Positions 7,234-14,642 of a stretch of 21,154 nt of DNA are shown here, piece after piece. The DNA is taken from contig JACPQZ010000052.1 of the NCBI GenBank assembly GCA_016190205.1, forward strand, positions 1-21,154. The letters run 5' to 3'. Position 1 is the stretch's first letter; every line of letters starts with the position of its first letter. The notes beneath the pieces were generated by a model. That model was not told the origin of the DNA. It was given only the letters and a program-made list of their open reading frames with translations, and did not search any database. Source of the stretch: Candidatus Omnitrophota bacterium. GTDB taxonomy: Bacteria > Omnitrophota > JACPQZ01. A program made the translations under genes and the position numbers.

Positions 7234-9342
7234 TCACCCCCTCGCTTCCCGAGATACGATAATCTTTGAAAGGTCCGCGACCCGGTCTGTGTACAACCGG
7301 TTAACTGCCTTAAGTAAGGCCACCCGGTTGGTCCGGATCTTTGGCTCTTCAACGTTAACCATAACCTTATCAAAAAAGACGTGAATGGCGTCGAAAAAGG
7401 TGCGGCCGTACTCCACGGTGGCCTGCCGGTATTGCCGGGCCTCAATCAGCTTATGAATCTCATCCTGCTTGGTACTGTAAATCTGGTAAAGCTGGTCTTC
7501 CAGAGGCTCCTGAAAAAGCTTGGGGTTCGGCTTGTGACCCTCGTCCCCGGCGCCTTGTATGATATTGTGCGTGCGCTCCACCACCGTGCGCGCCTGCTCA
7601 AACCCCTTGCTCGATGACAAATCCTTGAGTTCCTTGACCCGCTGCGTAATGTCCACCAGATCATCATCCCAGCTGGACAGCACGGCGTCTATAATATCAA
7701 AACGGTCGCAGGAGTCATTTAAGATCGTGATGAGACGGTCTTTGAGGAACGTGACCACCTTTCGTGAGAGCCCGGGCCGGCATTTGGCGTCCAGCCGGTC
7801 CCCGTAGAGCGCTTGGGCTTCGTCCAGGAGCCGGCTCAAGGACAGGGGCCTGCCAAAGGCCAGGATGACGCCTACGGCTCCCTGCGCTTGCCTTCTTAAG
7901 GAAAAGGGATCGAAGCTCCCCGTAGGGACTTTCCCGATGCCAAAAAAACCAATGAGCGTATCGATTTTGTCCGCAATGGCCAGGATCTGCCCGGCGGGCG
8001 TCTTGGGCAGGATATCTTCGCGAAACCTGGGAAGGTAGTGCTCGAAAATGGCCTCGGCCACCTCCGGAGACTCTCCGTCGCGCAACGCGTACTCCCGGCC
8101 CATCACGCCCTGCAGATTCGGAAACTCCCCCACCATATGCGTCACGAGATCCGCCTTCGATAAAACGGCCGCCCGCTTCAAATGGCGATCCAAGACGTCC
8201 TTTACTCCCCACTCCCCCGCGATCACAACCGCAAGCCTGGCCACACGCTCGCCCTTCTCATGTAAAGAACCGAGCCGCTCTTCAAACACGGTCCGCTTGA
8301 GCTCCGGGACCTTTTCCTCAAGCCGGGTACGGGTATCTTCTTCAAAGAAAAACTTGCTGTCCGAAAGCTTGGCCTCCAGGATGCCCTCAAAGTGCGCGCG
8401 CACCGCCCGCGAGGCGCCCGCCACCCCGTTCACAATCGCCACAAAACGCGGGAGCGGTTTCCCCGCCCGGTTACTCAGAAGAAATATGCGCTGGTTCTGC
8501 GCCATGCTGGTGGTCAGCACTTCTCTTGGAAGTTTGAGGTAATCTTTGTTGAAACCGCCCACAAAGAGATACGGCTTTTCAACCAGGTGATTTACGATCG
8601 TCACGAGGTGCGGATCTATGCGCGCATCCGCCCCCTGCGACCGGGCCAGGCGTTCAAACTCGCGCTCGATCATGCCACGGCGCTCCCGGTGGTCTAATAT
8701 CACCTGGGCGCGCTTGATAACGGTAAAATACTGACCGACGCCCCTGACCGTAAAAGGGCCGGGACCCAAGATCCTGTGTCCGAACGTCATGCGCCCGGAG
8801 CACACGTCCGCAACACTAAACCGAAGGACCTTCGGCCCCCACAGGCACAGAAGCCAGCGGATGGGCCTGGCAAAACGAAAACCGCTCGGCTCCCAGCGCA
8901 TCGCTTTAGGAAATTGAACCCTGCCGACCAAGCCCGGCAGAATCCCCGCCAGGATTTTCTCCGCGGGCTGCGCCGGCATCTCAACCCGCACCGACACGTA
9001 TTCACCCCGGGGGGTATTCTTGATCGCTACGTCACTTAAGGCCGCGCCCTGTTTTTTAAGAAATCCCAGGAGGGCCGGCGTCGGCTTTTCATTGTCGTAC
9101 GCGATGCCTCTCGCAGGACCTATGACCTCTTTCCAGAGAGCGGCCTGACGGGTAGAGCACCCGCATGCCTGAACCACCAGCCGCCGGGGCGTGCCGTACG
9201 TGCGGACCTCCTTCAGATCCAGGCGGCTCGCGCGAAAGGCCTCGAAGAACAGCGATTCCAACTGTTCCAGGGCAGGCTCGATCCCTGCCGGGGGCAGCTC
9301 TTCGGTTCCGATTTCAAGTAACAAGTCTTGGGTGGATTTCAT
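7234..9342 (-). CDS. glyS: Glycyl-tRNA synthetase beta subunit
   Basis: Beta subunit of the heterotetrameric (alpha2-beta2) bacterial GlyRS, which binds tRNA-Gly and supports charging by the alpha subunit. The protein has 702 residues, close to the usual 690. Seen: the family N-terminus LLLEIGTEELPP (7-18), KAMRWEP, GHRILGPG, an HD-like region with KADLVTHMVGEFPNLQGVMGREYA, and a C-terminal anticodon-binding region ending near FFDKVMVNVEE. The ATG follows the glyQ stop by 7 bases. Its likely ribosome site, AAGG, comes from the edge of the heptad array that also forms the end of glyQ. Identity is secure. Confidence 0.97.
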   Translation of the reverse strand: MKSTQDLLLEIGTEELPPAGIEPALEQLESLFFEAFRASRLDLKEVRTYGTPRRLVVQACGCSTRQAALWKEVIGPARGIAYDNEKPTPALLGFLKKQGAALSDVAIKNTPRGEYVSVRVEMPAQPAEKILAGILPGLVGRVQFPKAMRWEPSGFRFARPIRWLLCLWGPKVLRFSVADVCSGRMTFGHRILGPGPFTVRGVGQYFTVIKRAQVILDHRERRGMIEREFERLARSQGADARIDPHLVTIVNHLVEKPYLFVGGFNKDYLKLPREVLTTSMAQNQRIFLLSNRAGKPLPRFVAIVNGVAGASRAVRAHFEGILEAKLSDSKFFFEEDTRTRLEEKVPELKRTVFEERLGSLHEKGERVARLAVVIAGEWGVKDVLDRHLKRAAVLSKADLVTHMVGEFPNLQGVMGREYALRDGESPEVAEAIFEHYLPRFREDILPKTPAGQILAIADKIDTLIGFFGIGKVPTGSFDPFSLRRQAQGAVGVILAFGRPLSLSRLLDEAQALYGDRLDAKCRPGLSRKVVTFLKDRLITILNDSCDRFDIIDAVLSSWDDDLVDITQRVKELKDLSSSKGFEQARTVVERTHNIIQGAGDEGHKPNPKLFQEPLEDQLYQIYSTKQDEIHKLIEARQYRQATVEYGRTFFDAIHVFFDKVMVNVEEPKIRTNRVALLKAVNRLYTDRVADLSKIIVSREARG

Positions 9343-9343
9343 A

Positions 9344-9413
9344 GGGCCTTCAGCTTTCGGCCTTCAGCTTTCTGCTATCGGCCTTCGGCTGTTGGCTGAC
9401 GGCTGACAGCTCA
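9344..9413. repeat. Ten-unit heptad array in the glyQ 3' end
   Basis: GGCC, AGCT, TGCT or GGCT recurs at 9345, 9352, 9359, 9366, 9373, 9380, 9387, 9394, 9401 and 9408, ten consecutive exact 7-bp steps. The motif matches the central block D of the array at 2690-2745. It overlaps the last 20 or so codons and the stop of glyQ, and its left edge supplies the AAGG ahead of glyS. Confidence 0.9.
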
Positions 9414-10267
9414 GCATGTTGCCGAAGATACTGATCGGCGCACCCCTTTGCCAGACCGCGGATGCGGCCGATCAGTGCCTGCCGTTCCGTAGTGGAAAGG
9501 CTGCCGCTGGCGTCGAGCAGATTGAAACTGTGCGACGTCTTGAGCACATAGTCATAAGCGGGCAGGTAAAGAGACTTTTCCAGAAGTCGCTTAGCTTCCC
9601 TCTCGTACAGCTCGAACAACTTTTGCTGAAGCGCCGGGTCCGCTTGCTCAAAGTGGTACGTGCAATACTGGATTTCGCGCTCCTTAAAGAGATTTCCGTA
9701 GAGAAGCTCTCCGTTTCCATTCCCATTGCTCCAGACGAGCTCGAAGAGATCCGGCTTGCCCTGAAGATACATGGCAATGCGCTCAAGACCATACGTAATC
9801 TCGCAGGAGACGGGGTTGAGTTCTATCCCGGCCATCTGCTGGAAATAAGTAAATTGGGTGATCTCGAGGGAATCAAGCCACACCTCCCAACCTAAGCCCC
9901 CAGCGCCCAGGGTAGGTGACTCCCAGTCGTCTTCCACAAAACGCACATCGTGCCGCCTGACCGAAATCCCCGCCGCCTCGAGGCTGCGCAAATAAATCTG
10001 CTGGATGTCAGGAGGTGAGGGCTTCACGATCACCTGCAGCTGAAAATAGGCCTGGGTGCGCAGGGGGTTGGAGGCGTAGCGCCCGTCCGTCGGCCTTCTC
10101 GAGGGCTGAACGTAGGCAGTGCGCCAGGACGCCGGGCCCAGGACCCTGAAAAAGGTAAACGGATGAAAGGTGCCGGCGCCCACCTCCACGTCATAGGGTT
10201 GGCCTATGAAGCAGCCTTGGCTTTGCCAGAAGGCGGAGAGTGTAGTAATAAGGTCTTCGAATACCAT
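9350..10267 (-). CDS. glyQ: Glycyl-tRNA synthetase alpha subunit
   Basis: Catalytic alpha subunit of heterotetrameric GlyRS (class II), activating glycine for transfer to tRNA-Gly. The protein has 305 residues. Seen: [26 protein letters not shown] (in two stretches, about 21-46), then [22 protein letters not shown], and [21 protein letters not shown], all strongly conserved in GlyQ. The ATG at 10267 fits the family N-terminus ([13 protein letters not shown]). No Shine-Dalgarno is visible, but TATAGA lies about 15 bases upstream, so a short or leaderless transcript is possible. The last 20 residues, from about AELSAVSQQ on, are encoded by the heptad array and are not family sequence; normal GlyQ would end near YLRQHAEL. 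Confidence 0.97.
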   Translation of the reverse strand: MVFEDLITTLSAFWQSQGCFIGQPYDVEVGAGTFHPFTFFRVLGPASWRTAYVQPSRRPTDGRYASNPLRTQAYFQLQVIVKPSPPDIQQIYLRSLEAAGISVRRHDVRFVEDDWESPTLGAGGLGWEVWLDSLEITQFTYFQQMAGIELNPVSCEITYGLERIAMYLQGKPDLFELVWSNGNGNGELLYGNLFKEREIQYCTYHFEQADPALQQKLFELYEREAKRLLEKSLYLPAYDYVLKTSHSFNLLDASGSLSTTERQALIGRIRGLAKGCADQYLRQHAELSAVSQQPKADSRKLKAES

Positions 10268-10352
10268 TATTTGTGTATCTATAGGTAAGAGTTAATCTTA
10301 TAGTGTATCAGAACTTAATCAGACAGTCCATAGAAGGATGATTTATTTCTCT

Positions 10353-10534
10353 GTCCCAGGTCCCAAGTTCTTGAACTACTCACGCGTGATACAAGCCCCG
10401 TGACCCGCATGCCGCGGATTGGGGTTTGGGTCTTGGGTACAGGGTCTCGAGACCCGAGCCCCGTGACCCGAGACCTGGGACATGGGACTTGGGACAAACC
10501 GGAATCTTTCAACGTTGATATGGGACTTTGGACT
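10353..10534. repeat. Heptad array with central palindrome upstream of glyQ
   Basis: GTCCCAG and GTCCCAA sit at 10353 and 10360. GGGT units follow at 10428, 10435 and 10442. GACCC/GACNTGG units are at 10451, 10458, 10465, 10472, 10479, 10486 and 10493, all at 7-bp steps. The perfect palindrome GGGTCTCGAGACCC (10442-10455) lies near the middle. The exact 13-mer GCCCCGTGACCCG occurs at 10395-10407 and 10458-10470. The right end (10472-10495) is complementary in type to the left end (10353-10366). This accounts for most of the 277-bp gap between the phosphatidyltransferase and glyQ. The remaining 85 bases next to glyQ look like an ordinary AT-rich leader. Confidence 0.85.
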
Positions 10535-10544
10535 ATCGCTATTT

Positions 10545-11153
10545 TCAAAGAAATACGACAAGTACCGCTACCATACAGTAGGCATCATACTGCCAGCTGT
10601 AGCGCTTGTAGTTCCAGAAGAGCACCTTGCCCAGCGCCCCCAGAGGACCCCGCCACGAGGCCCAGAAGCAGGGACGCCCCTCGATTGCTTCCCAGGCCAC
10701 GAATACGCGCTGAAGGGCGGTCAGCGGGGCGAAAAAGGCAAGGACGAGTACGGCGCGATCCGGCCGGCCGGCCGCGAGTGCCAGAATAAGGAAGACCAGG
10801 CGCTCCGGGCGCTCCCAAAACCCGGCCGTTAAAGACTGGACGTGAAGCTCCGCGCGCGCACGCACGTAACTGACGAGATAAGAACCCACCAGGGACACAT
10901 ACGCGAAAAAGGCGTGCGCGGGCTCCCCTCGAAATCCAAAATATCCCAAAAAGCCCAGGTAGATGAACCCTTCAGAAACCCGGTCCATGGTGGCATCCAG
11001 AAGGGTCCCGAAACGCGTCACACTATTTTGTACCTTGGCCAGCTGGCCATCCAGGACGTCGCAGGCACCCGTTAAGATGACGAACAGCGCGCCCCACCCC
11101 ATCCCCCCGGAAAGCACTGCGAGGCCCGCCCCCAAGGCAAAAAAAGGGCCCAA
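10545..11153 (-). CDS. CDP-alcohol phosphatidyltransferase, probably inositol-lipid forming
   Basis: A membrane enzyme that swaps CMP of a CDP-lipid for an alcohol. The family motif D-x2-D-G-x2-A-R-x8-G-x3-D-x3-D is complete at residues 32-57 (from the TTG at 11153), with Lys in place of the usual Arg after the Ala. Several hydrophobic segments follow. Its position directly after ino1 suggests the alcohol is inositol 1-phosphate, giving phosphatidylinositol phosphate or a related lipid; that is inference. The TTG start is doubtful. The same frame continues upstream into IHTRPNTVTVLG, the family's usual N-terminal segment, back to the ino1 stop, but no ATG, GTG or TTG occurs there. The true start may be non-canonical or hidden by a frameshift. 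Confidence 0.85.
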   Translation of the reverse strand: MGPFFALGAGLAVLSGGMGWGALFVILTGACDVLDGQLAKVQNSVTRFGTLLDATMDRVSEGFIYLGFLGYFGFRGEPAHAFFAYVSLVGSYLVSYVRARAELHVQSLTAGFWERPERLVFLILALAAGRPDRAVLVLAFFAPLTALQRVFVAWEAIEGRPCFWASWRGPLGALGKVLFWNYKRYSWQYDAYCMVAVLVVFL

Positions 11154-11257
11154 GACTGTGACCGTATTGGGCCTGGTATGGATCTGTGCGAGGCCGGCCG
11201 TAACGGCCGACTTAACGGCGTTTACCCCCCGGCGGATCCAACCGGTGGCTGTAGCGA

Positions 11258-12373
11258 CTAGCGCTCCCTCTCTCCGCCGATAAACTCTTCGACCTGTTGG
11301 CGGGCCCGTTCATCATCCATCTGCACGGGCGGGTGCTTCATCATATAAGCCGCCACAGAAGTGAGCGGGCCCGCAATGCCTCGGTCGCGGGCAAGCTTAC
11401 AACACCGGATCGCATCGATCACAACCCCGGCCGAGTTCGGGGAGTCTTCGACCGAGAGGCGCACCTCCACTTCAACAGGCGCCCCCCCAAAGCCGGTGCC
11501 CTCGATGCGGATGTAGCTCACTTTATTATCCTTCTGCCAGGGAACGTAATCGCTGGGGCCGATATGAACCTGGTCCTCTTTGATGTAGCCATTGAGCTGT
11601 GAGATCACCGCCTCCGTCTTGGAGATTTTCTTCTGCTTGAGGCGGGTGTAATTCCGCATGTTCAAAAAATCCGTGTTCCCGCCCGTATTGAGCTGATAGG
11701 TCCGGTTGATCCGAACCCCGCGGTCATGAAAGAGCTTTGCCAAGGCGCGGTGGAGTATAGTGGATCCCAGTTGTGATTTAATATCATCGCCGACCACGGG
11801 GATGCCCGCCTTCGTGAACCGGTGGGCCCAGTCATTATCACTGACGATGAACACCGGCATACAATTGATAAAGCTGACTTCCGTTGCGAGGCAGGCCTGG
11901 GCGTAAAACTGGGCAGCCTGCGTGGACCCGACAGGCATATAGTTGACCAGGATTTCGACCCCCTCGTCCCGGAGAATCTGGGCCACATCCACAGGGGCGG
12001 CCGTACTCGGACGAAACGTACAGTCCTCGGGATATTCATGCATATGTTCGGACACCCCGTCCAGGATGGGACCCATCTTTACCTCTGTGGGGTAGTCCAC
12101 GATCTGGGAGGCAATGACCTCGGTGCAATTGGGCTTGGCAAAAGCCGCCTCCGCCAAAGTCCGCCCCACTTTCCTGGTGTCAATATCGAACGCAGCGACG
12201 ACTTCGATATCAGAAGGGATATACCCTCCCAAACTATAGTGCATGAGTCCAAGCGTATAATCTTTGTGTTGTACACCATTCTGCGAATAATGATAAATTC
12301 CCTGAAGAAGGGAACTTGCGCAGTTGCCTACTCCCGCAATGGCTAAACGAATTTTTGTTTGATGACGTTTCAT
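11258..12373 (-). CDS. ino1: Myo-inositol-1-phosphate synthase
   Basis: NAD-dependent enzyme converting glucose 6-phosphate to inositol 1(3)-phosphate, the committed step to inositol. The protein has 371 residues, the size of the compact prokaryotic type. The Rossmann motif AGVGNCASSLLQG is at 13-25. FDIDTRKVG, YMPVGS, GDDIKSQLG and the signature NTGGNTDFLNM (about 231-241) are all typical. The ATG at 12373 has GAAGG upstream, and a consensus-like promoter lies 44-72 bases before it. It precedes the CDP-alcohol phosphatidyltransferase, so the product probably feeds a phosphoinositide lipid, not osmolyte pools; that use is inferred. Codon use is like its neighbours. Confidence 0.95.
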   Translation of the reverse strand: MKRHQTKIRLAIAGVGNCASSLLQGIYHYSQNGVQHKDYTLGLMHYSLGGYIPSDIEVVAAFDIDTRKVGRTLAEAAFAKPNCTEVIASQIVDYPTEVKMGPILDGVSEHMHEYPEDCTFRPSTAAPVDVAQILRDEGVEILVNYMPVGSTQAAQFYAQACLATEVSFINCMPVFIVSDNDWAHRFTKAGIPVVGDDIKSQLGSTILHRALAKLFHDRGVRINRTYQLNTGGNTDFLNMRNYTRLKQKKISKTEAVISQLNGYIKEDQVHIGPSDYVPWQKDNKVSYIRIEGTGFGGAPVEVEVRLSVEDSPNSAGVVIDAIRCCKLARDRGIAGPLTSVAAYMMKHPPVQMDDERARQQVEEFIGGERER

Positions 12374-12416
12374 AGCGTTTACCTTCAGCCGCAGAAACAG
12401 TTAGGATAAGTATCTA

Positions 12417-12445
12417 ATTCTATACCACGTACGCTAGTGTGTCAA
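12417..12445 (-). promoter_or_regulatory. Sigma-70-type promoter for ino1
   Basis: On the minus strand, TTGACA (12440-12445) is followed after exactly 17 bases by TAGAAT (12417-12422). That is a perfect -35 and a one-mismatch -10. Transcription would start near 12410, giving a leader of about 37 bases before the ino1 ATG. It lies just past the recO stop, so it would separate the inositol genes from the upstream operon. Confidence 0.7.
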
Positions 12446-12455
12446 CACGCAGAAT

Positions 12456-13262
12456 CTACAGTACCCCTGCGCCAGACACGCTGGGATGTCTGGCTTCTGC
12501 GACATGCGCGCATTTACGCAAAAATTCCAAGGGGCGAAAACGCTGCCCGATATGGTAATCCACCAGGAGACGGAGCCATGCGCTCAACTCCCGACGCACT
12601 TCTGGAGTCTCCGCGGCCGCATCTTGAGAATCAGCCGAAGGCTGGGCAGACAGTTGGGACAGGGCTTCCAGCGCGCCAGGGTGGAGCACGAGGCCCTCCC
12701 GCGCAGTCCCCGAACAGCCGCTGCACAGGAAAGCCCTTTCAGAAAATCTGAACACGGCATAGGGGCTCGAGAGCGTCTTACGACACTTGGCACAGCACGC
12801 CCAAGAAGGTAAAACCCCTCCTTGTTTCAAGAGCCGCAATTCAAAAAAGCGCATAAGCCAAAATTGCTCCTGAGCACCTTCAAGACCTTGCAGTGTGCTT
12901 ACGAGAAGCTGAAAGAGTGCCGGATCGGGGTCGTGCTCCACGGTAGCGGCATGCGTGAGCTCCGTCACGTACCCTGCGGCACCGAAGCGCCCCACATCCT
13001 CGCTTAAGCCCCCGAAGTGATCCAGAAGTGCCGCTTGGCCTACCAGATCGAAATCCCGGTGGGGACGCGCGTAAAAAACGAGCTCGTTGAGCGTGAAAAG
13101 ATCAAGCCTCGATCCGAACCGCCTGGGGTCTCTCTTGATTCCCTTGACCAAGGCCCTGATCTTGCCGTACTTTTCTGTAAAAAGGATGACGATAAGACTC
13201 GTCTCACGGAAATCGTAACGTCGCAGCACAAGGCCAGCGCTCTTACGCAGATGGGCTCTCAT
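12456..13262 (-). CDS. recO: DNA repair protein RecO
   Basis: Recombination mediator of the RecFOR pathway that helps load RecA on gapped DNA and anneals single strands. From the ATG at 13262 it has 268 residues. The N-terminal OB-fold is seen as KSAGLVLRRYDFRETSLIV and YGKIRALVKGI. The zinc site has Cys pairs in CCAKC (157 and 160) and CSGC (180 and 183). An upstream TTG at 13301 would add 13 residues from the end of the DUF502 gene, with no family match. The ATG has GAGGGG eight bases upstream and starts 13 bases after the DUF502 stop. The last residues, about AEARHPSVSGAG, are encoded across a palindromic repeat, so the tail may not be ancestral. Confidence 0.92.
   Translation of the reverse strand: MRAHLRKSAGLVLRRYDFRETSLIVILFTEKYGKIRALVKGIKRDPRRFGSRLDLFTLNELVFYARPHRDFDLVGQAALLDHFGGLSEDVGRFGAAGYVTELTHAATVEHDPDPALFQLLVSTLQGLEGAQEQFWLMRFFELRLLKQGGVLPSWACCAKCRKTLSSPYAVFRFSERAFLCSGCSGTAREGLVLHPGALEALSQLSAQPSADSQDAAAETPEVRRELSAWLRLLVDYHIGQRFRPLEFLRKCAHVAEARHPSVSGAGVL
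12471..12494. repeat. Palindromic repeat in recO 3' end
   Basis: GCCAGACA (12471-12478) and TGTCTGGC (12487-12494) form perfect 8-bp arms around an 8-base loop. The same arms occur at 20101-20124. This copy lies inside the final recO codons, about 25 bases upstream of the ino1 -35 hexamer. It could end the recO transcript, though no clear U-tract follows. Confidence 0.75.
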
Positions 13263-13270
13263 CTCCTGTG

Positions 13271-13276
13271 CCCCTC
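13271..13276 (-). promoter_or_regulatory. Ribosome binding site fixing the recO start
   Basis: GAGGGG on the minus strand lies eight bases before the ATG at 13262 and touches the stop codon of the DUF502 gene. It supports 13262 over the TTG at 13301. Confidence 0.6.
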
Positions 13277-13905
13277 TAGTCCATGACGCGCGGCCCCACA
13301 ACGCCTCCCGAGACCACGAGCTTCATGGCGTCCTCCACGGACATCTTAAGATCTATGAGTTCCTTTTCAGAAACGAGCAACAAAAACCCTGAAGTGGGAT
13401 TAGGCGTCGTGGGGACGAAGACATTGACGACGTGAGATGGCGTTTTCTCCTGGGTCTCCCCCCTGGCCTGCGAGGTCACAAAGCCAATCATATATATCCC
13501 TTTACGCGGGTATTCTACCAGCACCACACGCTGAAAAACCTGCTTCCGTCCCAAAAAGGCGTGTCCGATCTGTTGGATGGTGACATAGACCTTGTTGAGG
13601 AGGGGGATTCTCGACACCAGGCCCTCCGCCGAGCTTAGCATCCTCTTGAAGAGTATCACCCGGGTCGCGAGGCCCACGAAGGTCACGAGGACCAGGGACA
13701 GGAGAAACACGAGAACCTTGACGAGAAAAACGATGAGCTGCTGATTCACCTTTTCAAATGGAATGACGGTGGACAAAAGCTTGATGAAGGGATTGATGAC
13801 ATAATCGTTCGCGGCATTGAGAAGTATCCAGACGACATACGCCGTCACGACAATGGGAAGGAGCACAATCACGCCGGTCAGAAAACTGTTTTGAAGCTTG
13901 GACAT
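13276..13905 (-). CDS. DUF502 family membrane protein
   Basis: A 209-residue inner-membrane protein of the DUF502 family, whose biochemical role is not established. Seen: an N-terminal hydrophobic helix with FLTGVIVLLPIVVTAYVVW (8-26), a second long hydrophobic stretch at about 57-83 (LIVFLVKVLVFLLSLVLVTFVGL), then IPLLNKVYVTIQQI and a soluble beta-rich part with VEYPRKGIYMIGFVT and the family-typical VFVPTTPNPTSGFLLLV. The C-terminus SVEDAMKLVVSGGVVGP is also typical. An AGGGG ribosome site precedes the ATG. It lies 38 bases after the DgkA-PAP2 gene and 13 before recO, consistent with one operon. Confidence 0.92.
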   Translation of the reverse strand: MSKLQNSFLTGVIVLLPIVVTAYVVWILLNAANDYVINPFIKLLSTVIPFEKVNQQLIVFLVKVLVFLLSLVLVTFVGLATRVILFKRMLSSAEGLVSRIPLLNKVYVTIQQIGHAFLGRKQVFQRVVLVEYPRKGIYMIGFVTSQARGETQEKTPSHVVNVFVPTTPNPTSGFLLLVSEKELIDLKMSVEDAMKLVVSGGVVGPRVMD

Positions 13906-13943
13906 CTGAAAACCCCTGTTCCTTAAAAGGGAACGCTTTTATT

Positions 13944-14642
13944 TTAGCGGAAAATCTGAAAGATGAACACCGTGATGATTATCCCCAAAAAGGCGCCTGC
14001 CACGACTTCCCAGGCCGTGTGTATCTTTTTGCGCACCCGGCTTAGGGCCACCAGCCCTGCCAGGGAAAAGGTCACGAGGCTTACGAGCCCGTTCAAAGAC
14101 ACGAGCGAACAGATCACCCAGCCGCTGAAGGCCACGGCGGCATGCCCGCTGGGCATGCCCCCCCGCATGGGAGAGCCCTTATGAAAAAGTCCCTTGACAC
14201 TGATCACGGCGATCAGCACGAGAATCGCGGCCGCCAGGCTGACATGCCAGGGCCATTCCAAGACCCAACCCGCCCAATCTCCCACGCTCGGCATGAGACG
14301 GCGCAAGATCACGAGATAGCCCACGATACAGGCATTGATCGCGGTGAGAAGCACAATACCCGCCGAGATATCCTTCACGCGCCGCGCGAGCGGATGATAG
14401 GTATTCGTCATCATGTCTACGACCCCCTCGAGGGCCGTATTGGCCATCTCAGCCACGAGAACCAGGGTGATGGTGAGACAAACCAGCGTAAACTCCTGGG
14501 CATTGAGCTGAATGGCCAGAGAAAGCGCCAGGACCCCCGCGGCCACGAGAAAATGCAGACGCATGTTGCGCTGTGTCTTCAGGCATTCCACGATGCCTTT
14601 GATGGCACGGTTGATACTCCCGGTGAGGTGCTTAGGCCTCAT
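13944..14642 (-). CDS. DgkA-type lipid kinase fused to PAP2 phosphatase
   Basis: A 232-residue membrane protein joining two lipid enzymes. Residues 1-115 match the prokaryotic diacylglycerol/undecaprenol kinase family: AEMANTALEGVVD at 64-76 with the catalytic-type Glu, and HPLARRVKDISAGIVLL at 83-99. Residues 130-232 match a PAP2 (acid phosphatase-like) domain: PSGH at 164-167 and SRVRKKIHTAWE at 201-212, the latter with Glu where the motif usually has Asp. The first PAP2 motif (KX6RP) is not clearly present. A likely substrate is undecaprenol and its phosphates, so the protein could both phosphorylate and dephosphorylate the lipid carrier for cell-wall polymers; that is inference. The ATG overlaps the ybeY stop (ATGA). 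Confidence 0.9.
   Translation of the reverse strand: MRPKHLTGSINRAIKGIVECLKTQRNMRLHFLVAAGVLALSLAIQLNAQEFTLVCLTITLVLVAEMANTALEGVVDMMTNTYHPLARRVKDISAGIVLLTAINACIVGYLVILRRLMPSVGDWAGWVLEWPWHVSLAAAILVLIAVISVKGLFHKGSPMRGGMPSGHAAVAFSGWVICSLVSLNGLVSLVTFSLAGLVALSRVRKKIHTAWEVVAGAFLGIIITVFIFQIFR

Noticed and set aside
10268-10352. Promoter for glyQ
   Set aside because: TATAGA and TATAAG are present in the AT-rich leader, but no acceptable -35 hexamer lies 16-18 bases upstream of either, so no promoter is called.
10376-10561. Small open frames on both strands over the array upstream of glyQ
   Set aside because: They are translations of GGGACTT/GACCCGA repeats, differ in every frame, and show no start signal or domain.
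13918-13934. Small hairpin with a downstream T-run between the DgkA-PAP2 and DUF502 genes
   Set aside because: GTTCC/GGAAC has only 5-bp arms, and the T-run (about 13936-13945) is on the plus strand, where no gene ends. On the minus strand it only precedes the DUF502 ribosome site.
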